A stretch of DNA of 64,000 bases from Litoditis marina. Its lineage: Eukaryota; Nematoda; Chromadorea; Rhabditida; Rhabditidae. The position numbers and the translations under genes were made by a program. Of the stretch, positions 12,902-27,180 are shown piece after piece. Position 1 is the first letter of the stretch; each line of letters begins with the position of its first letter. Location of the stretch: NCBI GenBank assembly GCA_964036275.1, contig CAXIWQ010000043.1, positions 1 to 64,000 of the forward strand, written 5' to 3'. The notes under the pieces are model-generated. The model ran no database searches. It was not told the DNA's origin and was given only the letters and a program-made list of their open reading frames with translations.

Positions 12902-14720
12902 CTGTTGCTCCCAGCTACAAAAACCTAATACGACTTTATATTCTGTGGCGCACAGCCACAAAAGACAAATTAACGCGGTTATTGACTCTTTGCCGTGCAG
13001 CTACAGAAAAAGGTTTATATGGCTATCAAGTATGTTGCTCCCAGCTAGAAAAACCCAATACAACTATCTATTCTGTGGCACACAGCCACAAAATACGATA
13101 TAACGCGGTTATCGACTCTTTGCCTTGCAGCTACAGAAAAAAGTTTATACGGCTATCAAGTCTGTTGCTCATGGCTACAAAAACCTAATACGACTTTATA
13201 TCCTGTGGCGCACAGCCACAAAAGACAAATTAACGCGGTTATTACCTCTTTGCCTTGCAGCTACAGAAAAAAGTTCATACGGCTATCAAGTATGTTGCTC
13301 CCAGCTACAAAAACCTGATACGACAATCTATTCTGTGGCGCACAGCCACAAAAGACAAATTAACGCGGTTATTACCTCTTTGCCTTGCAGCTACAGAAAA
13401 CAGTTCATACGGCTATCAAGTCTGTTGCTCCCAGCTACAAAAACCTAATACGACTTTATATTCTGTGGCGCACAGCCACAAAAGACAAATTAACGCGGTT
13501 ATTGACTCTTTGCCGTGCAGCTACAGGAAAAAGGTTATACGGCTATCAAGTATGTTGCTCCCAGCTACAAAAACCTGATACGACTATCTATTCTGTGGCG
13601 CACAGCCACAAAATACGAATTAACGCGGTTATCGACTCTTTGCCTTGCAGCTTACAGAGAACAGTTCATACGGCTATCAAATATGTTGCTCCCAGCTACA
13701 AAAACCTAATACGACAATCTATTCTGTGGCGCACAGCCACAAAACACGAAATATCGCGGTTATCGACTTGTTGGCTTGCAGCTACAGAGAAAAGTTCATA
13801 CGGCTATCAAGTCTGTTGCTCTCAGCTACAAAAACCTGATACGACAATCTATTCTGTGGCGCACAGCCACAAAAGACAAATTAACGCGGTTATTACTTCT
13901 TTGCCTTGCAGCTACAGAAAAAAGTTCATACGGCCATCAAGTCTGTTGCTCCCAGCTACAAAAACCTAATACGACTTTATATTCTGTGGCGCACAGCCAC
14001 AAAAGACAAATTAACGCGGTTATTGACTCTTTGCCGTGCAGCTACAGGAAAAAGGTTATACGGCTACCAAGTATGTTGCTCCCAGCTACAAAAACCTAAT
14101 ACGACTATCTATTCTGTGGCGCACAGCCACAAAATACGAATTGACGCGGTTATCGACTCTTTGCCTTGCAGCTACAGAGAACAGTTCATACGGCTATCAA
14201 ATCTGTTGCTCCCAGCTACAAAAACCTAATACGACAATCTATTCTGTGGCGCACAGCCACAAAATACAAATTATCGCGGTTATCGACTTGTTGGCTTGCA
14301 GCTACAGAGAAAAGTTCATACGGCTATCAAGTCTGTTGCTCCCAGCTACAAAAACCTAATACGACTATATATTCTGTGGCGCACAGCCACAAAAGACGAA
14401 TTAACGCGGTTATTGACTCTTTGCCTCGCAGTTACAGAGAACATTTCATACGGCTATCAAATCTGTTGCTCCCAGCTACAAAAACCTAATACGACAATAT
14501 ATTCTGTGGCGCACAGCCACAAAGACGAATTAACGCGGTTATTGACATTTTGACTTGCAGCTACAAAAAAAAATCATACGGCTATCAAGTCTGTTGCTTC
14601 CAACTACAAAAACATAATACGACTTTATATTCTGTGGCGCACAGCCACAAAACACAAATTAACGCGGTTATTGACTCTTTGCCTTGCAGTTACAGAGAAC
14701 ATTTCATACGGCTATCAAAT
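12902..14720 (+). repeat. 14-mer HOR, copy 2 (about 1.82 kb)
   Basis: Directly follows and matches copy 1; the similarity spills on to about 14804 before GGTTATTACCTC replaces GGTTATTGACTC. It has a private inserted T in GCAGCTTACAGAGAA near 13651. Copy 1 has its own private inserted A (GCAAGCTACAG near 12349), so both indels post-date the duplication. Confidence 0.85.
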
Positions 14721-17700
14721 CTGTTGCTCCCAGCTACAAAAACCTAATACGACTTTATATTCTGTGGCGCACAGCCACAAAAGACAAATTAACGCGGTTA
14801 TTACCTCTTTGCCTTGCAGCTACAGAAAAAAAAGTTTATACGGCTATCAAGTCTGTTGCTCCCAGCTACAAAAACCTAATACGACTTTATATTCTGTGGC
14901 GCACAGCCACAAAAGACAAATTAACGCGGTTATTGACTCTTTGCCGTGCAGCTACAGAAAAAAGTTTATATGGCTATCAAGTATGTTGCTCCCAGCTAGA
15001 AAAACCCAATACAACTATCTATTCTGTGGCACACAGCCACAAAATACGATATAACGCGGTTATCGACTCTTTGCCTTGCAGCTACAGAAAAAAGTTTATA
15101 CGGCTATCAAGTCTGTTGCTCATGGCTACAAAAACCTAATACGACTTTATATCCTGTGGCGCACAGCCACAAAAGACAAATTAACGCGGTTATTACCTCT
15201 TTGCCTTGCAGCTACAGAAAAAGTTCATACGGCTATCAAGTCTGTTGCTCCCAGCTACAAAAACCTAATACGACTTTATATTCTGTGGCGCACAGCCACA
15301 AAAGACAAATTAACGCGGTTATTGACTCTTTGCCGTGCAGCTACAGGAAAAAAGTTATACGGCTATCAAGTATGTTGCTCCCAGCTACAAAAACCTGATA
15401 CGACTATCTATTCTGTGGCGCACAGCCACAAAAGACAAATTAACGCGGTTATCGACTCTTTGCCTTGCAGCTACAGAGAACAGTTCATACGGCTATCAAA
15501 TCTGTCGCTCCCAGCTACAAAAACCTAATACGACAATCTATTCTGTGGCGCACAGCCACAAAAGACAAATTAACGCGGTTATTACCTCTTTGCCTTGCAG
15601 CTACAGAAAAAAGTTCATACGGCTATCAAGTCTGTTGCTCCCAGCTACAAAAACCTAATACGACTTTATATTCTGTGGCGCACAGCCACAAAAGACAAAT
15701 TAACGCGGTTATTGACTCTTTGCCGTGCAGCTACAGGAAAAAGGTTATACGGCTATCAAGTATGTTGCTCCCAGCTACAAAAACCTGATACGACTATCTA
15801 TTCTGTGGCGCACAGCCACAAAATACGAATTAACGCGGTTATCGACTCTTTGCCTTGCAGCTACAGAGAACAGTTCATACGGCTATCAAATCTGTCGCTC
15901 CCAGCTACAAAAACTTAATACGACAATCTATTCTGTGGCGCACAGCCACAAAACACGAAATATCGCGGTTATCGACTTGTTGGCTTGCAGCTACAGAGAA
16001 AAGTTCATACGGCTATCAAGTCTGTTGCTCCCAGCTACAAAAACCTGATACGACAATATATTCTGTGGCGCACAGCCACAAAAGACAAATTAACGCGGTT
16101 ATTACTTCTTTGCCTTGCAGCTACAGAGAACAGTTCATACGGCTATCAAATCTGTCGCTCCCAGCTACAAAAACCTAATACGACAATCTATTCTGTGGCG
16201 CACAGCCACAAAAGACAAATTAACGCGGTTATTACCTCTTTGCCTTGCAGCTACAGAAAAAGTTCATACGGCTATCAAGTCTGTTGCTCCCAGCTACAAA
16301 AACCTAATACGACTTTATATTCTGTGGCGCACAGCCACAAAAGACAAATTAACGCGGTTATTGACTCTTTGCCGTGCAGCTACAGGAAAAAGGTTATACG
16401 GCTATCAAGTATGTTGCTCCCAGCTACAAAAACCTGATACGACTATCTATTCTGTGGCGCACAGCCACAAAATACGAATTAACGCGGTTATCGACTCTTT
16501 GCCTTGCAGCTACAGAGAACAGTTCATACGGCTATCAAATCTGTCGCTCCCAGCTACAAAAACTTAATACGACAATCTATTCTGTGGCGCACAGCCACAA
16601 AACACGAAATATCGCGGTTATCGACTTGTTGGCTTGCAGCTACAGAGAAAAGTTCATACGGCTATCAAGTCTGTTGCTCCCAGCTACAAAAACCTGATAC
16701 GACAATATATTCTGTGGCGCACAGCCACAAAAGACAAATTAACGCGGTTATTACTTCTTTGCCTTGCAGCTACAGAAAAAAAGTTCATACGGCCATCAAG
16801 TCTGTTGCTCCCAGCTACAAAAACCTAATACGACTTCATATTCTGTGGCGCACAGCCACAAAAGACGAATTAACGCGGTTATTGACTCTTTGCCGTGCAG
16901 CTACAGGAAAAAGGTTATACGGCTACCAAGTATGTTGCTCCCAGCTACAAAAACCTAATACGACTATCTATTCTGTGGCGCACAGCCACAAAATACGAAT
17001 TGACGCGGTTATCGACTCTTTGCCTTGCAGCTACAGAGAACAGTTCATACGGCAATCAAATCTGTTGCTCCCAGCTACAAAAACCTAATACGACAATCTA
17101 TTCTGTGGCGCACAGCCACAAAATACAAATTATCGCGGTTATCGACTTGTTGGCTTGCAGCTACAGAGAAAAGTTCATACGGCTATCAAGTCTGTTGCTC
17201 CCAGCTACAAAACCCTAATACGACTATATATTCTGTGGCGCACAGCCACAAAAGACGAATTAACGCGGTTATTGACTCTTTGCCTCGCAGTTACAGAGAA
17301 CATTTCATACGGCTATCAAATCTGTTGCTCCAGCTACAAAAACCTAATACGACTTTATATTCTGTGGCGCACAGCCACAAAAGACAAATTAACGCGGTTA
17401 TTATCTCTTTGCCTTGCAGCTACAGAAAAAAAGTTTATACGGCTATCAAGTCTGTTGCTCCCAGCTACAAAAACCTAATACGACTTTATATTCTGTGGCG
17501 CACAGCCACAAAAGACAAATTAACGCGGTTATTGACTCTTTGCCGTGCAGCTACAGAAAAAAGTTTATATGGCTATCAAGTATGTTGCTCCCAGCTAGAA
17601 AAACCCAATACAACTATCTATTCTGTGGCACACAGCCACAAAATACGATATAACGCGGTTATCGACTTTTTGCCTTGCAGCTACAAAAAAAAGTTTATAC

Positions 17701-20700
17701 GGCTATCAAGTCTGTTGCTCATGGCTACAAAAACCTAATACGACTTTATATCCTATGGCGCACAGCCACAAAAGACAAATTAACGCGGTTATTACCTCTT
17801 TGCCTTGCAGCTACAGAAAAAAGTTCATACGGCTATCAAGTCTGTTGCTCCCAGCTACAAAAACCTGATACGACAATCTATTCTGTGGCGCACATCCACA
17901 AAGACAAATTAACGCGGTTATTACCTCTTTGCCTTGCAGCTACAGAAAAAAGTTCATACGGCTATCAAGTCTGTTGCTCCCAGCTACAAAAACCTGATAC
18001 GACAATCTATTCTGTGGCGCACAGCCACAAAAGACAAATTAACGCTGTTATTACCTCTTTGCCTTGCAGCTACAGAAAAAAGTTTCATACGGGCTATCAA
18101 GTCTGTTGCTCCCAGCTACAAAAACCTAATACGACTTTATATTCTGTGGCGCACAGCCACAAAAGACAAATTAACGCGGTTATTGACTCTTTGCCGTGCA
18201 GCTACAGGAAAAAGGTTATACGGCTATCAAATATGTTGCTCCCAGCTACAAAAACCTAATACGAATATCTATTCTGTGGCGCACAGCCACAAAATACGAA
18301 TTATCGCGGTTATCGACTTGTTGGCTTGCAGCTACATAGAAAAGTTCATACGGCTATCAAGTCTGTTGCTCCCAGCTACAAAAACCTGATACGACAATCT
18401 ATTCTGTGGCGCACAGCCACAAAAGACAAATTAACGCGGTTATTACCTCTGTGCCTTGCAGCTACAGAAAAAAAATTCATACGGCTATCAAGTCTGTTGC
18501 TCCCAGCTACGAAAACCTAATACGACTCTATATTCTGTGGCGCACAGTTACAAAAGACAAATTAACGCGGTTATTGACTCTTTGCCGTGCAGCTACAGGA
18601 AAAAGGTTATACGGCTATCAAGTATGTTGCTCCCAGCTAAAAAAACCTAATACGACTATCTATTCTGTGGCGCACAACCACAAAATACGAATTATCGCGG
18701 TTATCGACTCTTTGCCTTGCAGCTACAGAGAACAGTTCATACGGCTATCAAGTCTGTTGCTCCCAGCTACAAAACCTAATACGACTATATATTCTGTGGC
18801 GCACAGCCACAAAAGACGAATTAACGCGGTTATTGACTCTTTGCCTCGCAGTTACAGAGAATATTTCATACGGCTATCAAATCTGTTGCTCCCAGCTACA
18901 AAAACCTAATACGACAATCTATTCTGTGGCGCACAGCCACAAAAGACAAATTAACGCGGTTATTGACTCTTTGCCGTGCAGCTACAGGAAAAAGGTTATA
19001 CGGCTACCAAGTATGTTGCTCCCAGCTACAAAAACCTAATACGACTATCTATTCTGTGGCGCACAGCCACAAATACGAATTGACGCGGTTATCGACTCTT
19101 TGCCTTGCAGCTACAGAGAACAGTTCATACGGCTATCAAATCTGTTGCTCCCAGCTACAAAAACCTAATACGACAATCTATTCTGTGGCGCACAGCCACA
19201 AAATACAAATTATCGCGGTTTATCGACTTGTTGGCTTGCAGCTACAGAGAAAAGTTCATACGGCTATCAAGTTTGTTGCTCCCAGCTACAAAAACCTAAT
19301 ACGACTATATATTCTGTGGCGCACAGCCACAAAAGACGAATTAACGCGGTTATTGACTCTTTGCCTCGCAGTTACAGAGAACATTTCATACGGCTATCAA
19401 ATCTGTTGCTCCAGCTACAAAAACCTAATACGACAATCTATTCTGAGGCGCACAGCCACAAAGACGAATTAACGCGGTTATTGACATTTGACTTGCAGCT
19501 ACAAAAAAAAATCATACGGCTATCAAGTCTGTTGCTTCCAACTACAAAAACATAATACGACTTTATATTCTGTGGCGCACAGCCACAAAATACAAATTAA
19601 CGCGGTTATTGACTCTTTGCCTTGCAGTTACAGAGAACATTTCATACGGCTATCAAATCTGTTGCTCCCAGCTACAAAAACCTAATACGACTTTATATTC
19701 TGTGGCGCACAGCCACAAAAGACAAATTAACGCGGTTATTACCTCTTTGCCTTGCAGCTACAGAGAACAGTTCATACGGCTATCAAGTCTGTTGCTCCCA
19801 GCTACAAAAACCTAATACGACTATATATTCTGTGGCGCACAGCCACAAAAGACGAATTAACGCGGTTATTGACTCTTTGCCTCGCAGTTACAGAGAATAT
19901 TTCATACGGCTATCAAATCTGTTGCTCCCAGCTACAAAAACCTAATACGACAATCTATTCTGTGGCGCACAGCCACAAAAGACAAATTAACGCGGTTATT
20001 GACTCTTTGCCGTGCAGCTACAGGAAAAAGGTTATACGGCTACCAAGTATGTTGCTCCCAGCTACAAAAACCTAATACGACTATCTATTCTGTGGCGCAC
20101 AGCCACAAAATACGAATTGACGCGGTTATCGACTCTTTGCCTTGCAGCTACAGAGAACAGTTCATACGGCTATCAAATCTGTTGCTCCCAGCTACAAAAA
20201 CCTAATACGACAATCTATTCTGTGGCGCACAGCCACAAAATACAAATTATCGCGGTTATCGACTTGTTGGCTTGCAGCTACAGAGAAAAGTTCATACGGC
20301 TATCAAGTTTGTTGCTCCCAGCTACAAAAACCTAATACGACTATATATTCTGTGGCGCACAGCCACAAAAGACGAATTAACGCGGTTATTGACTCTTTGC
20401 CTCGCAGTTACAGAGAACATTTCATACGGCTATCAAATCTGTTGCTCCCAGCTACAAAAACCTAATACGACAATCTATTCTGAGGCGCACAGCCACAAAG
20501 ACGAATTAACGCGGTTATTGACATTTTGACTTGCAGCTACAAAAAAAAATCATACGGCTATCAAGTCTGTTGCTTCCAACTACAAAAACATAATACGACT
20601 TTATATTCTGTGGCGCACAGCCACAAAATACAAATTAACGCGGTTATTGACTCTTTGCCTTGCAGTTACAGAGAACATTTCATACGGCTATCAAATCTGT

Positions 20701-21470
20701 TGCTCCCAGCTACAAAAACCTAATACGACTTTATATTCTGTGGCGCACAGCCACAAAAGACAAATTAACGCGGTTATTACCTCTTTGCCTTGCAGCTACA
20801 GAAAAAAGTTTATACGGCTATCAAGTATGTTGCTCCCAGCTACAAAAACCTAATACGACTTTATATTCTGTGGCGCACAGCCACAAAAGACAAATTAACG
20901 CGGTTATTGACTCTTTGCCGTGCAGCTACAGAAAAAAGTTTATATGGCTATCAAGTATGTTGCTCCCAGCTAGAAAAACCCAATACAACTATCTATTCTG
21001 TGGCACACAGCCACAAAATACGATATAACGCGGTTATCGACTCTTTGCCTTGCAGCTACAGAAAAAAGTTTAAACGGCTATCAAGTCTGTTGCTCATGGC
21101 TACAAAAACCTAATACGACTTTATATCCTATGGCGCACAGCCACAAAAGACTAATTAACGCGGTTATTACCTCTTTGCCTTGCAGCTACAGAAAAAAGTT
21201 CATACGGCTATCAAGTCTGTTGCTCCCAGCTACAAAAACCTGATACGACAATCTATTCTGTGGCGCACAGCCACAAAAGACAAATTAACGCGGTTATTAC
21301 CTCTTTGCCTTGCAGCTACAGAAAAAAGTTCATACGGCTATCAAGTCTGTTGCTCCCAGCTACAAAAACCTAATACGACTTTATATTCTGTGGCGCACAG
21401 CCACAAAAGACAAATTAACGCGGTTATTGACTCTTTGCCGTGCAGCTACAGAAAAAAGGTTATACGGCTA
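14545..21470 (+). repeat. Segmental duplication, left copy
   Basis: It matches 27181-33060. The offset is about 12636 bp up to about 15.6 kb and about 11587-11594 bp from about 16.6 kb, so this copy holds roughly 1.04 kb (8 monomers) that the other lacks. Shared rare variants include TCTGTGCCTTGC near 18448 and 30035, CACAGTTACAAAAG near 18543 and 30130, and CTACATAGAAAAG near 18333 and 29920. Confidence 0.85.
15465..16763 (+). repeat. Tandem pair of a 5-mer (650 and 649 bp)
   Basis: 15465-16114 and 16115-16763 have the same five monomer types in the same order, including AATCTGTCGCTCCC and CAAAAACTTAATACG. This pair lies in the stretch missing from the right-hand segmental copy, so it plausibly explains most of the 8-monomer difference. 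Confidence 0.8.
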
Positions 21471-22660
21471 TCAAATATGTTGCTTCCAGCTACAAAAACC
21501 TAATACGACTATCTATTCTGTGGCGCACAGCCACAAAATACGAATTAACGCGGTTATCGACTCTTTGCCTTGCAGCTACAAAGAACAGTTCATACGGCTA
21601 TCAAATCTGTTGCTCCCAGCTACAAAAACCTAATACGACAATCTATTCTGTGGCGCACAGCCACAAAATACGAATTATCGCGGTTATCGACTTGTTGGCT
21701 TGCAGCTACAGAGAAAAGTTTATACGGCTATCAAGTCTGTTGCTCCCAGCTACAAAAACCTGATACGACAATCTATTCTGTGGCGCACAGCCACAAAAGA
21801 CAAATTAACGCGGTTATTACCTCTTTGCCTTGCAGCTACAGAAAAAAAGTTTATACGGCTATCAAGTCTGTTGCTCCCAGCTACAAAAACCTAATACGAC
21901 TTTATATTCTGTGGCGCACAGCCACAAAAGACAAATTAACGCGGTTATTGACTCTTTGCCGTGCAGCTACAGAAAAAAGTTTATATGGCTATCAAGTATG
22001 TTGTTCTCAGCTAGAAAAACCCAATACAACTATCTATTCTGTGGCACACAGCCACAAAATACGATATAACGCGGTTATCGACTCTTTGCCTTGCAGCTAC
22101 AGAAAAAAGTTTATAAGGCTATCAAGTCTGTTGCTCATGGCTACAAAAACCTAATACGACTTTATATCCTGTGGCGCACAGCCACAAAAGACAAATTAAC
22201 GTGGTTATTACCTCTTTGCCTTGCAGCTACAGAAAAAAGTTCATACGGCTATCAAGTCTGTTGCTCCCAGCTACAAAAACCTGATACGACAATCTATTCT
22301 GTGGCGCACAGCCACAAAGACGAATTAACGCGGTTATTGACATTTTGACTTGCAGCTACAAAAAAAATCATACGGCTATCAAGTCTGTTGCTTCCAACTA
22401 CAAAAACATAATACGACTTTATATTCTGTGGCGCACAGCCACAAAATACAAATTAACGCGGTTATTGACTCTTTGCCTTGCAGTTACAGAGAACATTTCA
22501 TACGGCTATCAAATATGTTGCTCCCAGCTACAAAAACCTAATACGACTTTATATTCTGTGGCGCACATCCACAAAATACGATATAACGCGGTTATCGACT
22601 CTTTGCCTTGCAGCTACAGAAAAAAGTTTATACGGCTATCAAGTCTGTTGCTCATGGCTA
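20843..22660 (+). repeat. 14-mer HOR pair at 21-24 kb, copy 1
   Basis: Sites recur 1815-1818 bp later. Shared rare variants: AGTTTAAACGG (21069 and 22887), ACTAATTAACG (21149 and 22967), GCTTCCAGCTAC (21482 and 23300), TTATAAGGCTATC (22111 and 23928), AACGTGGTTATTACC (22199 and 24015) and GCACATCCACAAAATACG (22563 and 24378). Confidence 0.88.
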
Positions 22661-24480
22661 CAAAAACCTAATACGACTTTATATTCTGTGGCGCACAGCC
22701 ACAAAAGACAAATTAACGCGGTTATTGACTCTTTGCCGTGCAGCTACAGAAAAAAGTTTATATGGCTATCAAGTATGTTGCTCCCAGCTAGAAAAACCCA
22801 ATACAACTATCTATTCTGTGGCACACAGCCACAAAATACGATATAACGCGGTTATCGACTCTTTGCCTTGCAGCTACAGAAAAAAGTTTAAACGGCTATC
22901 AAGTCTGTTGCTCATGGCTACAAAAACCTAATACGACTTTATATCCTATGGCGCACAGCCACAAAAGACTAATTAACGCGGTTATTACCTCTTTGCCTTG
23001 CAGCTACAGAAAAAAGTTCATACGGCTATCAAGTCTGTTGCTCCCAGCTACAAAAACCTGATACGACAATCTATTCTGTGGCGCACAGCCACAAAAGACA
23101 AATTAACGCGGTTATTACCTCTTTGCCTTGCAGCTACAGAAAAAAGTTCATACGGCTATCAAGTCTGTTGCTCCCAGCTACAAAAACCTAATACGACTTT
23201 ATATTCTGTGGCGCACAGCCACAAAAGACAAATTAACGCGGTTATTGACTCTTTGCCGTGCAGCTACAGAAAAAAGGTTATACGGCTATCAAATATGTTG
23301 CTTCCAGCTACAAAAACCTAATACGACTATCTATTCTGTGGCGCACAGCCACAAATACGAATTAACGCGGTTATCGACTCTTTGCCTTGCAGCTACAAAG
23401 AACAGTTCATACGGCTATCAAATCTGTTGCTCCCAGCTACAAAAACCTAATACGACAATCTATTCTGTGGCGCACAGCCACAAAATACGAATTATCGCGG
23501 TTATCGACTTGTTGGCTTGCAGCTACAGAGAAAAGTTTATACGGCTATCAAGTCTGTTGCTCCCAGCTACAAAAACCTGATACGACAATCTATTCTGTGG
23601 CGCACAGCCACAAAAGACAAATTAACGCGGTTATTACCTCTTTGCTTGCAGCTACAGAAAAAAAGTTTATACGGCTATCAAGTCTGTTGCTCCCAGCTAC
23701 AAAAACCTAATACGACTTTATATTCTGTGGCGCACAGCCACAAAAGACAAATTAACGCGGTTATTGACTCTTTGCCGTGCAGCTACAGAAAAAAGTTTAT
23801 ATGGCTATCAAGTATGTTGTTCCCAGCTAGAAAACCCAATACAACTATCTATTCTGTGGCACACAGCCACAAAATACGATATAACGCGGTTATCGACTCT
23901 TTGCCTTGCAGCTACAGAAAAAAGTTTATAAGGCTATCAAGTCTGTTGCTCATGGCTACAAAAACCTAATACGACTTTATATCCTGTGGCGCACAGCCAC
24001 AAAAGACAAATTAACGTGGTTATTACCTCTTTGCCTTGCAGCTACAGAAAAAGTTCATACGGCTATCAAGTCTGTTGCTCCCAGCTACAAAAACCTGATA
24101 CGACAATCTATTCTGTGGCGCACAGCCACAAAGACGAATTAAACGCGGTTATTGACATTTTGACTTGCAGCTACAAAAAAAATCATACGGCTATCAAGTC
24201 TGTTGCTTCCAACTACAAAAACATAATACGACTTTATATTCTGTGGCGCACAGCCACAAAATACAAATTAACGCGGTTATTGACTCTTTGCCTTGCAGTT
24301 ACAGAGAACATTTCATACGGCTATCAAATATGTTGCTCCCAGCTACAAAAACCTAATACGACTTTATATTCTGTGGCGCACATCCACAAAATACGATATA
24401 ACGCGGTTATCGACTCTTTGCCTTGCAGCTACAGAAAAAAGTTTATACGGCTATCAAGTCTGTTGCTCATGGCTACAAAA
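22661..24480 (+). repeat. 14-mer HOR pair at 21-24 kb, copy 2
   Basis: Copy of 20843-22660 with a few private single-base deletions: CACAAATACG near 23352, TTTGCTTGC near 23641, GAAAACCC near 23830 and GAAAAAGTTC near 24050. The last four monomers then begin to repeat again at 24.67 kb (offset 515 bp). Confidence 0.88.
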
Positions 24481-26875
24481 ACCTAATACGACTTTATATC
24501 CTGTGGCGCACAGCCACAAAAGACAAATTAACGCGGTTATTACCTCTTTGCCTTGCAGCTACAGAAAAAGTTCATACGGCTATCAAGTCTGTTGCTCCCA
24601 GCTACAAAAACCTGATACGACAATCTATTCTGTGGCGCACAGCACAAAGACGAATTAACGCGGTTATTGACATTTTGACTTGCAGCTACAAAAAAAATCA
24701 TACGGCTATCAAGTCTGTTGCTTCCAACTACAAAAACATAATACGACTTTATATTCTGTGGCGCACAGCCACAAAATACAAATTAACGCGGTTATTGACT
24801 CTTTGCCTTGCAGTTACAGAGAACATTTCATACGGCTATCAAATATGTTGCTCCCAGCTACAAAAACTAATACGACTTTATATTCTGTGGCGCACAGCCA
24901 CAAAAGACAAATTAACGCGGTTATTACCTCTTTGCCTTGCAGCTACAGGAAAAAAATTTATACGGCTATCAAGTCTGTTGCTCCCAGCTACAAAAACCTA
25001 ATACGACTTTATATTCTGTGGCGCACAGCCACAAAAGACAAATTAACGCGGTTATTGACTCTTTGCCGTGCAGCTACAGAAAAAAGTTTATATGGCTATC
25101 AAGTATGTTGCTCCCAGCTAGAAAAACCCAATACAACTATCTATTCTGTGGCACACAGCCACAAAATACGATATAACGCGGTTATCGACTCTTTGCCTTG
25201 CAGCTACAGAAAAAAGTTTATACGGCTATCAAGTCTGTTGCTCATGGCTACAAAAACCTAATACGACTTTATATCCTGTGGCGCACAGCCACAAAAGACA
25301 AATTAACGCGGTTATTACCTCTTTGCCTTGCAGCTACAGAAAAAAGTTCATACGGCTATCAAGTATGTTGCTCCCAGCTACAAAAACCTAATACGACTTT
25401 ATATTCTGTGGCGCACAGCCACAAAAGACAAATTAACGCGGTTATTGACTCTTTGCCGTGCAGCTACAGAAAAAAGTTTATATGGCTATCAAGTATGTTG
25501 CTCCCAGCTAGAAAAACCCAATACAACTATCTATTCTGTGGCACACAGCCACAAAATACGATATAACGCGGTTATCGACTCTTTGCCTTGCAGCTACAGA
25601 AAAAAGTTTATACGGCTATCAAGTCTGTTGCTCATGGCTACAAAAACCTAATACGACTTTATATCCTGTGGCGCACAGCCACAAAAGACAAATTAACGCG
25701 GTTATTACCTCTTTGCCTTGCAGCTACAGAAAAAAGTTCATACGGCTATCAAGTATGTTGCTCCCAGCTACAAAAACCTGATACGACAATCTATTCTGTG
25801 GGCGCACAGCCACAAAAGACAAATTAACGCGGTTATTACCTCTTTGCCTTGCAGCTACAGAAAAAAGTTCATACGGCTATCAAGTCTGTTGCTCCCAGCT
25901 ACAAAAACCTAATACGACTTTATATTCTGTGGCGCACAGCCACAAAAGACAAATTAACGCGGTTATTGACTCTTTGCCGTGCAGCTACAGGAAAAAGGTT
26001 ATACGGCTATCAAGTATGTTGCTCCCAGCTACAAAAACCTGATACGACTATCTATTCTGTGGCGCACAGCCACAAAATACGAATTAACGCGGTTATCGAC
26101 TCTTTGCCTTGCAGCTACAGAGAACAGTTCATACGGCTATCAAATCTGTTGCTCCCAGCTACAAAAACCTAATACGACAATCTATTCTGTGGCGCACAGC
26201 CACAAAACACGAAATATCGCGGTTATCGACTGTTGGCTTGCAGCTACAGAGAAAAGTTCATACGGCTATCAAGTCTGTTGCTCCCAGCTACAAAAACCTG
26301 ATACGACAATCTATTCTGTGGCGCACAGCCACAAAGACAAATTAACGCGGTTATTACTTCTTTGCCTTGCAGCTTACAGAAAAAAGTTCATACGGCCATC
26401 AAGTCTGTTGCTCCCAGCTACAAAAAACCTAATACGACTTTATATTCTGTGGCGCACAGCCACAAAGACAAATTAACGCGGTTATTGACTCTTTGCCGTG
26501 CAGCTACAGGAAAAAGGTTATACGGCTACCAGTATGTTGCTCCCAGCTACAAAAACCTAATACGACTATCTATTCTGTGGCGCACAGCCACAAAATACGA
26601 ATTGACGCGGTTATCGACTCTTTGCCTTGCAGCTACAGAGAACAGTTCATACGGCTATCAAATCTGTTGCTCCCAGCTACAAAAACCTAATACGACAATC
26701 TATTCTGTGGCGCACAGCCACAAAATACAAATTATCGCGGTTATCGACTCTTTGCCTTGCAGTTACAGAGAACATTTCATACGGCTATCAAATCTGTTGC
26801 TCCCAGCTACAAAAACCTATACGACTTTATATTCTGTGGCGCACAGCCACAAAAGACAAATTAACGCGGTTATTG

Positions 26876-26966
26876 ACATTTTGACTTGCAGCTACAAAAA
26901 AAAATCATACGGCTATCAAGACATTTTGACTTGCAGCTACAAAAAAAAAATCATACGGCTATCAAG
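26876..26966 (+). repeat. 45/46 bp direct duplication, one subunit long
   Basis: 26876-26920 and 26921-26966 both read ACATTTTGACTTGCAG... through an A run (9 and 10) to CGGCTATCAAG. The copied length is that of one ancestral subunit rather than one monomer. The first copy therefore breaks off after CTATCAAG and joins straight to ACATTTTGAC. Confidence 0.92.
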
Positions 26967-27180
26967 TCTGTTGCTTCCAGCTACAAAAACATAATACGAC
27001 TTTATATTCTGTGGCGCACAGCCACAAAATACAAATTAACGCGGTTATTGACTCTTTGGCTTGCAGCTACAGAGAAAAGTTCATACGGCTATCAAGTCTG
27101 TTGCTCCCAGCTACAAAAAACCTAATACGACTATTTATTCTGTGGCGCACAGCCACAAAGACGAATTAACGCGGTTATTG

